Source: an uncultured bacterium
GTDB taxonomy: Bacteria > Myxococcota_A > Bradymonadia > UBA7976 > VGTA01
Direction of reading: 5' to 3'
Assembly: GCA_943788935.1 (NCBI GenBank)
Contig: CALSSE010000012.1
Location: forward strand, 1-64,000
Length of the DNA: 64,000 bases
The notes below the pieces were generated by a model. The model saw nothing but the letters and a program-made list of their open reading frames with translations, searched no databases and was not told the origin of the DNA. Positions within the stretch are counted from its first letter, which is position 1. Each line of letters begins with the position of its first letter. Shown in pieces: positions 53,301 through 61,817 of the stretch. A program made the position numbers and the translations under genes.

Positions 53301-55033
53301 CCGTTGACGTTAACTTGAGTCATGGTGACCGTTCCTCGGCTCACCTCTTGGGTGGCGAGTACTGCGAGGCGACCCTCACAGACGTAGCCGAGCGCTTGAT
53401 TCGCTACTTTTGCTCTCCATAAGCCCAGTTCACCGTTTTGACCACCGCTTGGGTCTTGAGTATCAATGGCGATATGCAGAGCATCTTGTAAGTTTGGTGA
53501 CTCACCGAGACAAGTGAGGCTATCCGCTTCTCCTAGACCCCAGCTTGCTGCTGCTTGATCTAAAGTCTCACCGCTCTCCCAAGCCCAATTTTGACTCGTT
53601 CCAAAGCAATGTTCTCCACTCGCTGCGAGCGCGTCACAGACCGGAAGTTGAGCTTGGTAAGTAACATCGGTCACGCAGTCATAGTTATTTATGACACAAT
53701 CATCTCTCTGCGCTTGTCGAGCAGAGCATGTTAAAGTGCAAGCGCAGTCTTTACCAAAAGTTGTTGATTGTGAGGGGATCCCCAATGACCGAAATTGATT
53801 ACATTCAGCTTGATCGGTGATTTCCACGAAGTCATTACCGGGATTACAGTCGGGAGCGACGATCGTTCCACCGATCCAAGCACCGCCACTAGAACTTGCT
53901 TTGGCGGTATTGTAGATGCTTAATGCCTCTGCGCCATTACTAGCATCTGCGAGCTTCGCACCCAATGAAGCGCAGCTCGCTGCAGCCTCATCCCAGGTAC
54001 TCGGTCCTTCGAAGAAGAAGTATTGACCTTCCCCTGAGCCCTCAAGACTTGGAGTAGGGCCAAGCTCTATTGAGCCTGTCAACATACTCTGGTTTAGATT
54101 GATGGAAGCATCACTCAGTATCGAGCCGCTGATCTTAAGAGCGGGGGTGTTTCCGGTAGCGGTGATCATACTATTATCGATCATGACGTTCGCGCTGGTG
54201 TTCACGTCGCCAATGACGATCACGCTCCCAGAAGAGATGGTACTATCGACTACTTTGAGCATTGAGCTTGCTTGTAAGTTACCAGCAACAGTTACTGAGC
54301 CGTTGAGGGTCGTCCCTTCGAGGGTGAGCTCACTTCCAAAACCTGCTGCGCCTTGGCCATCATTTCTGAGTAAGACATCGCCTACAAGGTCAGAGTCGAT
54401 AAAGCGGGTGAAAACATTCTCAGACAGACCGCCTAACTCAGCAGACCGATCGCCACCGACGAGCATCGCCTCGGTGAGGATCAAGTCACTCCCTCCTGTC
54501 GCTCGAAGCAGCGCGACATGAGTAGCGTTCACGGAGAGCCCCTCGATGAGTAAGCTCATATCGCCACGAATGTCCACACCATAGGCGAGGCCATTTATAC
54601 TGACATGGCGTAACTCTGAGCCTAGGGCACCGCTAGCAAAGCGAATACCGGTCGAGTGCTCCGCTGGACCTGCGAGGTCTTGGCCATTGATGAGGATCGG
54701 TGAGTCTCCGGTCCCCATCGCCATCAGCCGACCTTGTACTACAATCTCTACCCCATCAGGGTTGTTTGTAGAGGCTTCATCGGTCGCGCTGAACCTAAGC
54801 TCTACACCCTCTTCTATAGTGAGTGTAGCTTGGGATCTCACTTCTACATCACGAGTGATGAGATAGGGAGAGTTCGCTTGCGTCCAGGTCGTGTCAGAAG
54901 TGATCACCGCGTTTTCTTGGGAGATCGTGGTCTGAGCGAGAGCGACATGATTGAACAAAAGGCTTAATACAGCAATGGTGAAGAGCGATGTATGCCTCAT
55001 AGAATATTTACGTTTCTGTGTTCTCATCAACAT
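47384..55033 (-). CDS. Giant surface protein: beta-helix, C-type-lectin-like insert, about fifteen Ig-like repeats, TSP3, sorting tail
   Basis: ATG 55033 has AGGAAA upstream. After a signal peptide (about residues 12-33), residues 35 to about 870 form a right-handed beta-helix-like domain with NN-rich turns. A C-type-lectin-like domain interrupts it (YFFFEGPSTWDEAAASCASLGAKLA at the start, LGYVCEG at the end). From about 900 to 2350 there are about fifteen Ig-like repeats of 90-100 residues with motifs such as GSINSDGDFVAG and VDAFGNSV. The repeats near the start carry Cys pairs (TAGC with DACG). TSP3-type Asp-rich repeats and a tail (DGCDSQGRS, hydrophobic stretch, RRRQ) end the protein. It is probably a long surface fibre or adhesin. 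The hydrolase gene follows. Confidence 0.85.
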   Translation of the reverse strand: MLMRTQKRKYSMRHTSLFTIAVLSLLFNHVALAQTTISQENAVITSDTTWTQANSPYLITRDVEVRSQATLTIEEGVELRFSATDEASTNNPDGVEIVVQGRLMAMGTGDSPILINGQDLAGPAEHSTGIRFASGALGSELRHVSINGLAYGVDIRGDMSLLIEGLSVNATHVALLRATGGSDLILTEAMLVGGDRSAELGGLSENVFTRFIDSDLVGDVLLRNDGQGAAGFGSELTLEGTTLNGSVTVAGNLQASSMLKVVDSTISSGSVIVIGDVNTSANVMIDNSMITATGNTPALKISGSILSDASINLNQSMLTGSIELGPTPSLEGSGEGQYFFFEGPSTWDEAAASCASLGAKLADASNGAEALSIYNTAKASSSGGAWIGGTIVAPDCNPGNDFVEITDQAECNQFRSLGIPSQSTTFGKDCACTLTCSARQAQRDDCVINNYDCVTDVTYQAQLPVCDALAASGEHCFGTSQNWAWESGETLDQAAASWGLGEADSLTCLGESPNLQDALHIAIDTQDPSGGQNGELGLWRAKVANQALGYVCEGRLAVLATQEVSRGTVTMTQVNVNGSLTARTGSLTLTESSVSAKTSVSLYRQAMIYNNSFQGAVSIASRDEVEFTQNYIQQVIQVNGISAGGGLQIESEHATIYGNMIDGGSYGVTTRGSANISNNLITQMSMYGIWSLPDSETPSGLDNTINNNTLVANMNGLSLEGTVNASTTRLSNNNVVRGDGVGIKRVGAAPTVPSHNNVFDYDTLYSGLSPDANSRSASPGFVADYPAQNPIFRLDSGSPLIDIGRCELAPTAPQSAGGLRVDIDGIPRPFDGDFDGDSGCDIGAYEFGPEEIFMYADGVLATETSFATGTEVELTLWGRRDSNVFPVAPAVWMISEEAGIFNEVTDQFRPSATPGFYADALQAQFGNLTTSLDVDLDCGCIQPDQANGQPGGCNDVPECYLNDWTCPVRENYCQVAEMGSLDSPLTVAAEENAQVRAGARDIFGFVFKHDGPFTYAIENGGGSVTASGLFTAASVAGDYAGSLRITSGQVTGLTDIKITPNTPSEIVIARSTQSVSTTRTVLYSATIKDAFNNVITDADVSWSIAGAGGSTINPTTGRVTAGCAPGTYSNAITATYEGVNRSADLIVDQGGAIVTELTISPASLVIPATTSDNFSVTVTDACGFTRPANNPTFTTDGNAGAVDQAGIFTAGCNLGDFNGSIVVSAENLQTAANVSVIGAPLSELSLQPSSAQVRMGTSQVFEAVGIDECGRLKVVEPLWNTPITNGSVSGVGLPENGQRLTIGCSDIDVVAGGIRANYTDEFNRSFTAISVVNVLPGEVTTLTAPQSSVSLPAGSEQQLQANASDACGNSRPDAIRWSTSNGNIDPTSGLLTAGCIRGLFPDAVFAQAGNQISQIDIEVTDGVLDRIEINPSPVSVQAGAQRQLNAQLYDGCQNLIDQEPTWRGVEGGSVTPTGLLTASQEARTYFGAIIAELGSVQATADLIVTPAAAALLEVTPDPFIVAAGSTTEVDVTAFDEFGNPFTPDVNWTTNPNAGSINSDGDFVAGTVVGEYIEGLIARVGSAELIVDVEITPGPVAQLNIQPTPIAVSANASIQVTANPVDAFGNSVEGTPITWSVEAGGGQINNLGLFTAFSQAGSFADSVVASGGGVEQRVTVNVLPSAAERLVLTPSTLSLVPLEETQLNLSVFDTNDNLITPSNVVYALASGDGHFTVSPSGLVRALQTSGEGSIQVNANGLSATVEVMVAPGSITQIAVTRSEQNEQIEIFETLTVSPGQIVELNARALDAFENFVDVQLIWSTSVEGFGVNNAGMFTAGTNAGLYPNALRVRHLGVDRQINVQINPGAPVDIHIEPSTIIATPGSSQQLQAYFTDSYGNISDLDVELRWSRAALSRFEVTSNGIIEIDCSVTPELYADEIIVSTAAGTGLALTGTADVDVRPGDVTAVQLSINRAEVPVDGDFFIEAIGQDACGYATSSVPRYSIVSGQGSINPEGHFRAGTITETVIVRGEVEDYSADAEIIITPGPAIELRVVPDEVSVVVGQRQIFDVEAIDEYGNVWNPESPLWQVRDADGLHGDSATPTQEGPAGIIDDQGTFRADTSVNTYLGEVKVSLGDKSTFADLYLVPDAPNQVSITPDSPELIPNQIISFNATVSDQYNNVINNVEATFDALPVAGFVTESGVFTATDRIGIYPDAIIARVSEGVFASSDVIIKNSAPARIEIAPQSLTATVDSIQRFSAVVYDTEGVEIEDQSVVWSLSDDSIGAIIPEADGSARLSVGMNPGRYFAGIVATITTEDEDVLQGTADLIIPRDYDDDGIDDVIEVNTGLNPEDPDDADVDDDNDGLTNAQEVNIGLDHEDADSDDDGIADGSEEAWGSDTDGDGLPNALDSDSDGDGIRDGVEVGMETATLSDTEASDFVGDEDPVTTTNPLSVDSDGDGIEDGVEDANQNGRLDPGETPANSDLNIISCDATLENTGCPENLSCLESICIEPLTETQPEPDDGCDSQGRSKSPWVLFVLFALFMVRRRQLA

Positions 55034-55269
55034 CCGTGTTTCCTATGGAGTGACTGAAGAGGTTTTAGTGACCTCTCCCTTGTACTCTCGTCTTCGTTCT
55101 AACACCTAAGAGGGTTGAGGAAGAGTTGAAGTAAAGGTAGAAGGTTTGAGATTTAATACTAGTATATATCACCAAGAAGAGGCTCTGAGAATAGCGGAAT
55201 TTATATAAGTTTTTATTCAACTATCTACAGAGATGATCAAGCAGACTCTCTCTCGAGGACTTGTAGCGT
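55034..55269. promoter_or_regulatory. Divergent intergenic region between giant surface protein and P450-like genes
   Basis: This 236-bp AT-rich gap must hold both promoters. No clear operator or terminator was seen. Confidence 0.35.
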
Positions 55270-56538
55270 ATGAAACACCAAAGAATAGGGCCCTGGAGTG
55301 CTAAAAGGCAACTCCTAAATACCCCCCTCAGCTTTTTAGATAAGTTGAAAAAGTCTGAGTTTGATGCCTACAACTTCAGGCTAAACAGTGAATATTTCTT
55401 CTTATGCCAGTCCGTTGAACAGCTATCTAACCATCGAACGGAGAAAATAGAACAGGAGGTTTTTTTAGAGAGTACCTCTCAAAAGAACAGTCGCCTCGAC
55501 TTTGCGGAGCTCTCTATTAATGTCGATGAGTGGCTGAGCACTCTTCAAAAATATCTAGGAGTAACCCTTACTCAACATATCGAACAGCAAAAGCATGCTT
55601 CTATTGATGTTGATAAACTCTTTGGGGCTCCAATGCTTTGGAGTCTATTTCATCTCACCATGGGAGTCGATCTCCGAAGGGCTAATCTCAGAGACGATCA
55701 AGCGGTCATTAGGTTAATAGATGATTTGAAACAAGACCTTCATTGCGCAGTGAGTCGCTTGATTCCCTCAAAGCACTCTTTGCTCTCTATTAGAGGGTAT
55801 CGATTAAGGCGGAAACTGAGGATGATTGAGAGCCATCAGTCATTTCAGTTGAGCACTTATCAAGCATTGCTAGGGTGGTATAGTCAGCAGGTCGATCTCC
55901 TCACCTGGTCGCTCATATTTTTAGATCAATACCCCGAGATAAATGAGCGACTCAAAAAAGAGAACAGTGAGTCCTTAAAAGATCGTCCCTATAATGTAGA
56001 GTCGCTCCATGAACTTCCCCATTTGCTCTGTTTTATTTTAGAAGTATTGAGGCTCACACCACCCTATTGGTTATGTCGATCAGGGAGAGTTAGCGATTCA
56101 ATCCTCCGAGAATTGATACCAGTTGATCAATACTCTCAATCAATCTCCAATGCTACTTTACTCATATCCCCCTACTTGAATCATCGAAATGCTGAAGAAT
56201 GGCCCTCTCCGCTATCGTTTGAAATAGGCCGTTTTCAAGCTGTTGCTCATGGTCAGAATCTGCCTGGATCGTACATGCCTTTTGGTCTAGGGAGACAGGG
56301 AGACCAACTTCTGAGAGCAGCAATTCATACTTGTGCAGCTGCCCTCAGCTCTCTCTTTAGACGAGGTGACTATCGGATGAGCTCTCAATGTAAAGAGCGC
56401 TTAACAGAGATCACCTCACCTGCAGGACAGTGGCAAGTCGAAGAAGCAGTAGGGGTAAACTTTGGAGCACCGAGTGACCTCAAGGGTCAAATAAAGATGG
56501 ACCCTCGGTTTGTATATATCCCATCAGCTAGAGTCTAA
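55270..56538 (+). CDS. Cytochrome P450-fold protein lacking the heme-ligand cysteine
   Basis: This 422-residue protein follows the P450 fold: the K-helix ExxR is intact (Glu258, Arg261, then LTPPYW), and the PERF-like region ISPYLNHRNAEEWPSPLSFEIGRF and YMPFGLGRQGDQL match the heme-loop region. In that loop the FxxGxxxCxG cysteine position is Asp345, and the following Gly is Leu347. The I-helix AGxxT motif is replaced by GWYSQQ (residues 202-207). The reading frame is uninterrupted, so it is not simply a frameshifted enzyme. It cannot bind heme in the normal thiolate way and may be a pseudoenzyme or have another cofactor or ligand. It stands alone, 241 bp before secA. Confidence 0.8.
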   Translation: MKHQRIGPWSAKRQLLNTPLSFLDKLKKSEFDAYNFRLNSEYFFLCQSVEQLSNHRTEKIEQEVFLESTSQKNSRLDFAELSINVDEWLSTLQKYLGVTLTQHIEQQKHASIDVDKLFGAPMLWSLFHLTMGVDLRRANLRDDQAVIRLIDDLKQDLHCAVSRLIPSKHSLLSIRGYRLRRKLRMIESHQSFQLSTYQALLGWYSQQVDLLTWSLIFLDQYPEINERLKKENSESLKDRPYNVESLHELPHLLCFILEVLRLTPPYWLCRSGRVSDSILRELIPVDQYSQSISNATLLISPYLNHRNAEEWPSPLSFEIGRFQAVAHGQNLPGSYMPFGLGRQGDQLLRAAIHTCAAALSSLFRRGDYRMSSQCKERLTEITSPAGQWQVEEAVGVNFGAPSDLKGQIKMDPRFVYIPSARV

Positions 56539-56779
56539 TAGATCCTGAGTGGGTGGGTCTTTGCGTAGTAGACTGGGGGGGGAGATACTGATTTATCATG
56601 ATTATCTAAAGAGGTAGTTGGCATGGCATTGTCTCGGCCTCGGCGCTAATAGATGGTTCATATACAGTGATGAGAGCGATGCAATAAATAGTCGTCATCC
56701 ACGTGAATCATCACGATGGACTTGCATATCCGCTCCTTGTTCTTATATTGCAAGCCACTATGCACAGAGGAGTTTAGCT
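56539..56779. other. Intergenic region upstream of secA
   Basis: The secA frame is open back to 56618, but no protein homology is present before residue 55 of that frame. GAGGAG at 56767-56772, seven bases before ATG 56780, marks the true start. No leader peptide of the SecM type was recognised. Confidence 0.5.
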
Positions 56780-59779
56780 ATGAAATTCATCAAAGGTTTA
56801 TTTGGGACGGCTAATGATCGAGCGCTGAAGAAGTTACAACCGCTCAAAAATTCAGTCAACGCGCTATCGTCTCAGATGGAGAAGCTATCAGATGATGAGC
56901 TTAAGGGGATGACTCATCGATTCAAAGAGCGTTTAGATCAAGGCGCTGGCTTGGATGACATTCAGATTGAAGCCTTTGCTGTCGCTAGAGAAGCCGCTTG
57001 GCGTGTCTTGGGGATGCGCCCATATGACGTTCAAATTATCGGTGGATTCGCTCTTCATCAAGGAAATATCGCCGAAATGAAGACTGGTGAGGGTAAGACC
57101 CTCGTCGCTACCATGCCGACTTATCTGAACGCCCTATCGGGGAAGGGAGTCCACGTCGTTACCGTTAATGATTATTTAGCGAGGCGCGACGCAGAGTGGA
57201 TGGGACAGCTCTATCGTTGGTTGGGTCAGAGTACTGGCGTGATCATCAATGGGATTAACGACCGAGATCGCAAAGCCGCATATCGATCCGATATTACCTA
57301 TGGTCAAAACAATGAATATGGCTTCGACTATCTCCGCGATAATATGAAGTTTAGCCTCGATGACTATGTGCAGCGAGAGCTTAATTTCGCGATCATCGAT
57401 GAGGTTGACTCGATCTTAATCGACGAGGCGCGTACGCCGCTTATCATTAGTGGTCCTGCGGAGAGCGCCAATGACTTCTACCTCAAGGTAGATCAAATTA
57501 TCCCCAAACTCAAAAAAGACATCGACTTTAACGTAGATGAAAAATATCACTCGGCGACCCTCACTGATGAAGGGGTAGATAAAGTCGAGCGTCTCTTGGG
57601 CATTGATTACTTATATGACTCCAGTAATCTGATCGTCCTTCACCATGTTAATAACGCCCTAAAGGCACATACTCTCTATAAGAGAGACGTCAACTACCTA
57701 GTTCAGAGCGGCCAGGTAATGATTATCGATGAGCACACTGGCCGTTTAATGGATGGTCGTCGGTGGTCCGATGGATTGCATCAAGCGGTTGAGGCCAAGG
57801 AGAGAGTAGAGATTAAGCCAGAGAATCATACCTTGGCGACAGTCTCCTTCCAAAACTACTTCCGTCTATATAATAAGCTCTCGGGGATGACAGGAACAGC
57901 TAAGACCGAAGAGGAAGAGTTCCAAAAGATATATACCTTGAGTGTCATTGAGATCCCTACTAATCGTCCGATCGCTCGTCACGATTACCCCGACCTCATC
58001 TATCGTACAGAGCAAGGAAAGTTTTTAGCGTGTGTTGATCAAATTAAGCATTGTTACTCTAAAGGCCAGCCAGTCCTCGTAGGGACGACTAGCGTAGAGA
58101 AAAGTGAGATCCTCCACAGACTCCTCAAACATCAAAAGATCGACCATGAAGTACTCAACGCTAAATATCACCTAAGAGAAGCCTCGATCGTCGCTCAGGC
58201 AGGTCGTTATGGACGAGTGACAGTCGCTACCAATATGGCGGGGCGTGGTACAGATATTATCCTAGGAGGGAACGCAGAGTATTGGGGACAAGCGTTGCTT
58301 ATTGAGCAAGGGGTCGCGGAGAGATACACTGAGAATTGGGAGTATGTGGAGGACTTTGTTAAGGCCATCTGCATCTTTAAGGAGGATGAGGCGAAGGCCA
58401 TGCGAAGCGCTCATGAGGTCCTCGCCGAGATCACCGATGAGACCATCGTCGCCATTGCTGAGAAGCGTGATGAATTTAAGGCTGAGCAGACAAAAGTTCT
58501 CGATGCTGGAGGCTTATTTATACTCGGTACAGAGCGCCATGAGAGTCGCCGTATCGATAATCAGCTACGTGGTCGTGCTGGTCGTCAAGGAGACCCCGGA
58601 GAGAGTCGGTTCTTCCTCTCTCTTGAAGATGATTTGATGCGTATTTTCGCTAAAGACAATATCGTTCAATTCATGGACCGACTTGGTATGGATGATACCC
58701 AACCGATCGAGAGCGGGATGGTCTCTCGATCTGTTGAAACCGCTCAGCGCCGTATCGAGGGTCAGCACTTCGACAATCGTAAAAACCTCCTTGAATATGA
58801 CGATGTAATGAATCAACAGCGGCAGACGATCTATAAGTATAGGTTGGATGTTCTTAAAGCTGATGAAGAGCAGCTAAAAGAGGTCTGTCTCGATAGTATC
58901 GAGGATTTAGTCACCAACCTCCTTGATACTCACTGTAACCCTAACCTCAGCGTAGATCGCTGGGAGATGAAAACACTCTCGGAGAACGCCTTTAACCAAT
59001 TTGGTATCGAGGTAGATCTCAGCGATTTGGGTCGTAACCGCGATCATTACGCGCGTCGCTTGTACTTCCAAGTTCAAGAGCAGTTCTTTAACCAACGTGA
59101 TCTCATTAACAAGCAACAAGAGGGTGTCTTCACTGACCTCGCCCGTGATCAATACTTACAGTTGATCGATGAACTTTGGAAGCGTCACTTGCAGACCATG
59201 GACCAACTTCGTTCAGGTATAGGTCTCCGTGGATATGGACAGCGTGATCCTAAAAAAGAGTATCAGCGAGAAGGTTTTAATCTCTTTAAGACAGTTTTAT
59301 TGAGCGTGAAATCACACGCCATTCAACGACTACTCTCGGTTCGTCTGCAGACGCCAGAAGAGGTACAAGCCGAGCAAGAAGCTTATGAGAGGTATGTACA
59401 AGAGCAAGACCAGAAGCGCCTCGCTCATGAAGAGAGATCACGGCGAGCTCAAGAGATGGCTCGCGCTCATCGAGCGCCTGATCCAGAAGATATACTCTCT
59501 CCAGCTAAGAAAGATCGTTCTCAGCAGGGAGGGAAGAGGAAAACAGTCAAGCCGAGGCCTAAAAATAGCTCTCAGTCCAACGCTAACAGTCTTCGACAAG
59601 CAGAAGAAGCAGCGATGCTCGCTGGGATGGGCGGAGGATCGACTGAGGGAGATGAGCCACCTAAGCGCCCAAGTCGTAATGCGCCTTGTTGGTGTGGTAG
59701 CGGTAAGAAATATAAGCGCTGTCACGCAGATTCTGATGCGAGAGCTGATCGAGCAGCTCTCGCAGCTCGAGGGCTCTAA
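56780..59779 (+). CDS. secA: Protein translocase ATPase subunit SecA
   Basis: From ATG 56780 the protein has 999 residues. Motifs: MKTGEGKTLVATMPTYL (Walker A), VNDYLARRDAEWM, DEVDSILIDEARTPLIISG (DEAD box), GMTGTAKTE and NMAGRGTDIILGG, then the helical scaffold and a basic, Gln-rich linker. The C-terminal SEC-C motif CWCGSGKKYKRCHAD binds zinc. SecA drives preprotein export through SecYEG, the route of the many exported proteins in this window. A DmdC/FadE-type dehydrogenase gene follows after 211 bp. Confidence 0.97.
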   Translation: MKFIKGLFGTANDRALKKLQPLKNSVNALSSQMEKLSDDELKGMTHRFKERLDQGAGLDDIQIEAFAVAREAAWRVLGMRPYDVQIIGGFALHQGNIAEMKTGEGKTLVATMPTYLNALSGKGVHVVTVNDYLARRDAEWMGQLYRWLGQSTGVIINGINDRDRKAAYRSDITYGQNNEYGFDYLRDNMKFSLDDYVQRELNFAIIDEVDSILIDEARTPLIISGPAESANDFYLKVDQIIPKLKKDIDFNVDEKYHSATLTDEGVDKVERLLGIDYLYDSSNLIVLHHVNNALKAHTLYKRDVNYLVQSGQVMIIDEHTGRLMDGRRWSDGLHQAVEAKERVEIKPENHTLATVSFQNYFRLYNKLSGMTGTAKTEEEEFQKIYTLSVIEIPTNRPIARHDYPDLIYRTEQGKFLACVDQIKHCYSKGQPVLVGTTSVEKSEILHRLLKHQKIDHEVLNAKYHLREASIVAQAGRYGRVTVATNMAGRGTDIILGGNAEYWGQALLIEQGVAERYTENWEYVEDFVKAICIFKEDEAKAMRSAHEVLAEITDETIVAIAEKRDEFKAEQTKVLDAGGLFILGTERHESRRIDNQLRGRAGRQGDPGESRFFLSLEDDLMRIFAKDNIVQFMDRLGMDDTQPIESGMVSRSVETAQRRIEGQHFDNRKNLLEYDDVMNQQRQTIYKYRLDVLKADEEQLKEVCLDSIEDLVTNLLDTHCNPNLSVDRWEMKTLSENAFNQFGIEVDLSDLGRNRDHYARRLYFQVQEQFFNQRDLINKQQEGVFTDLARDQYLQLIDELWKRHLQTMDQLRSGIGLRGYGQRDPKKEYQREGFNLFKTVLLSVKSHAIQRLLSVRLQTPEEVQAEQEAYERYVQEQDQKRLAHEERSRRAQEMARAHRAPDPEDILSPAKKDRSQQGGKRKTVKPRPKNSSQSNANSLRQAEEAAMLAGMGGGSTEGDEPPKRPSRNAPCWCGSGKKYKRCHADSDARADRAALAARGL

Positions 59780-59927
59780 GAGTTCTTTAAAGAGAGTCTC
59801 CGAATCTAGAAGCTCGCAGGGTGAGCGCTTACACACTTTTCTGACGCCCATGTCATGGTGAAATGAAAATATTTCTTGAAGATCTTTATGGGTTCGCTAC
59901 ACTCGTCTTCAATCTGTAAATACTTAC

Positions 59928-59945
59928 TGAGTGAATGCTCATTCA
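59928..59945 (+). promoter_or_regulatory. FadR-like (TetR family) operator before acyl-CoA dehydrogenase
   Basis: TGAGTGAATGCTCATTCA matches the Bacillus FadR/YsiA box TGAATGAMTANTCATTCA at 16 of 18 positions. The flanks extend the symmetry (ACTGA at 59926-59930, TCAGT at 59943-59947). It lies 45 bp before the start of a fatty-acid beta-oxidation gene, where a repressor that responds to acyl-CoA would be expected. Confidence 0.55.
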
Positions 59946-59990
59946 GTTTTTGAAGCCTGGGCTCTCTTTCCAGCGACATAAGGAAATTAT

Positions 59991-61763
59991 ATGCAAACGT
60001 ATAAGGCGCCGACACGAGATATCCGCTTTTGCTTAGAGACTATGGGCTATGACCAAGTCGCCGGGCTACCAAATTTTGAGGATTATGACCTCGATACCTT
60101 GATGAGTATTATTGAGGAGGCGGGTAAATTCTGCGCCAATGAGATGCTCGCCTGCAATGGAACTGCTGATCAAGAGGGGGTACATTACAACCCTGAGACC
60201 ATGGAGGTGACTACACCCAAAGGGTTTAAGGAGCTGTGGGCGAAATTCCGCGAGAATGAGTTCGCGGCGATGCCTCATCCTCAAGAGTATGGTGGCCATG
60301 GTGCCCCCTTCTCCTTGGCTTTTGTTATGAGCGAGCTGTCTACCGCGACCAATAAGAGCTTCTCTATGTGTCCGGGGCTCACTCAGGGCTTGGTTGACGC
60401 GCTCTTGCATCATGGAAGTGATTCTCAAAAAGAGGTCTATCTCAAGCCGCTTATCTCCTGTGAATACACAGGAACCATGTGTCTCACTGAGCCTCAATGT
60501 GGAACAGATCTTGGCCTCCTCACTACTAAAGCTGAGCCTATCGAAGGTAAAGAAGACGCTTATAGCATTACTGGAACTAAGATTTGGATCACCTTCGGGG
60601 AGCATGACCTCACCGAAAATATCGTACACCTCGTTCTCGCTAGGCTTCCCGGTGCCCCAGAGGGCATCAAAGGAATCAGCACCTTTATTGTTCCTAAAAT
60701 TCTCCAGAATGGTGAACGTAACCCAATTTTCTGTGGTGGCTTAGAGCATAAGATGGGGATTCATGCTTCACCGACATGTGTGATGAACCTCGAGGGAGCA
60801 GAGGGGTACTTAGTTGGAGAGCCTAACAAGGGAATGAAGGTGATGTTCACCATGATGAACGCCGCTCGACTCAGCGTAGGTATTGAAGGGGTCGCGCTCT
60901 CTGAGATCTCTTATCAAACAGCGCTCGCTTTCGCTAAAGATCGCACACAGATGCGCGCTCTTGATCCGGCTAAACGTGACCCTAACGCCAAGGCTGACAA
61001 CATCCTCGTTCACCCTGATGTGAGACGTATGCTTCTCAATATCAAAGCGAGCACCGAGGGGATGAGAGCCCTCAGTAATTGGATCGCGGTTAACATTGAT
61101 GTCGCTGAGAACCACACTGATGAGAAGATTCGCCAAGAAGCCAATGACCTCGTCGCCCTCTTTACACCGATCGTCAAGTCTTACTGTACAGAGCGTGGAT
61201 TTTGGAATGTCAGCGAGGCGATGCAGGTCTGTGGTGGATCAGGATATACGACCGATTGGTGTATTGAGCAGTATCTGCGTGATGTGAGGATCGCGATGAT
61301 CTATGAGGGAACGAATCATATCCAAGCGCTTGATTTAATTGGACGTAAGCTCCCCTCTAAGGGAGGAAGAGCGATGATGACCTTCAATCAAAAGATCACC
61401 GATTTTATCCGTGATAATAAAGAAGACGAGCGGATGGCCCCTTTCGTCAATCCGGTCAAAGAGGCCTCAAAGATCCTCACTGATCTCACGATGAACACTT
61501 TGATGGCCAAAGCAGCAAAGGATCCTGAAGAAGGAGGGGCGATCGCCTCTAATTACCTCAATGTATTCGCATTGACCTCCATCGGATACCTCCTTGGCAT
61601 GCAAGCTAAAGTCGCTCTCGACCGAGAAGGGAAGTTCTATAGCACCAAGCTAAAGACTGTTCGTTTTTACATGGATAATATTCTTCCTGAGATCCATAGT
61701 CTGGTGGCGATCATGAAGAGCGGTAAAGCTAACATGATGGCTTTTGAGGTTGATGAGTTCTGA
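59991..61763 (+). CDS. Acyl-CoA dehydrogenase, long DmdC/FadE-like type
   Basis: This 590-residue flavoprotein belongs to the longer acyl-CoA dehydrogenase group with an extra C-terminal domain (about residues 470-590), often annotated DmdC-like or long-chain. It starts MQTYKAPTRDIRFCL, has CLTEPQCGTDLGLLTTKA and IWITFGEHDL, and the catalytic Glu in MIYEGTNHIQALDLIGRKL. It could act on long acyl-CoA or on 3-methylmercaptopropionyl-CoA; sequence alone does not decide. A FadR-like operator lies 45 bp upstream. Confidence 0.93.
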   Translation: MQTYKAPTRDIRFCLETMGYDQVAGLPNFEDYDLDTLMSIIEEAGKFCANEMLACNGTADQEGVHYNPETMEVTTPKGFKELWAKFRENEFAAMPHPQEYGGHGAPFSLAFVMSELSTATNKSFSMCPGLTQGLVDALLHHGSDSQKEVYLKPLISCEYTGTMCLTEPQCGTDLGLLTTKAEPIEGKEDAYSITGTKIWITFGEHDLTENIVHLVLARLPGAPEGIKGISTFIVPKILQNGERNPIFCGGLEHKMGIHASPTCVMNLEGAEGYLVGEPNKGMKVMFTMMNAARLSVGIEGVALSEISYQTALAFAKDRTQMRALDPAKRDPNAKADNILVHPDVRRMLLNIKASTEGMRALSNWIAVNIDVAENHTDEKIRQEANDLVALFTPIVKSYCTERGFWNVSEAMQVCGGSGYTTDWCIEQYLRDVRIAMIYEGTNHIQALDLIGRKLPSKGGRAMMTFNQKITDFIRDNKEDERMAPFVNPVKEASKILTDLTMNTLMAKAAKDPEEGGAIASNYLNVFALTSIGYLLGMQAKVALDREGKFYSTKLKTVRFYMDNILPEIHSLVAIMKSGKANMMAFEVDEF

Positions 61764-61817
61764 GCGTCTTATTGAGCGCGTCTTAACGGGTAGACAGGTC
61801 CTCATTGGGCGTTTTTA

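Noticed and set aside
56618..56779. Longer SecA N-terminus from ATG 56618
   Set aside because: No SecA homology before MKFIKGLF, and a good ribosome binding site precedes ATG 56780.
8103..59924. Recurrent GTATTTAC/GTAAATAC motif in several intergenic regions
   Set aside because: It also occurs inside genes and the count is only a little above what chance gives for an 8-mer on both strands in 64 kb.
60066..60629. 187-codon antisense reading frame inside the acyl-CoA dehydrogenase gene
   Set aside because: It lies wholly opposite a well-conserved gene and has no homology or start signal; it is a shadow.
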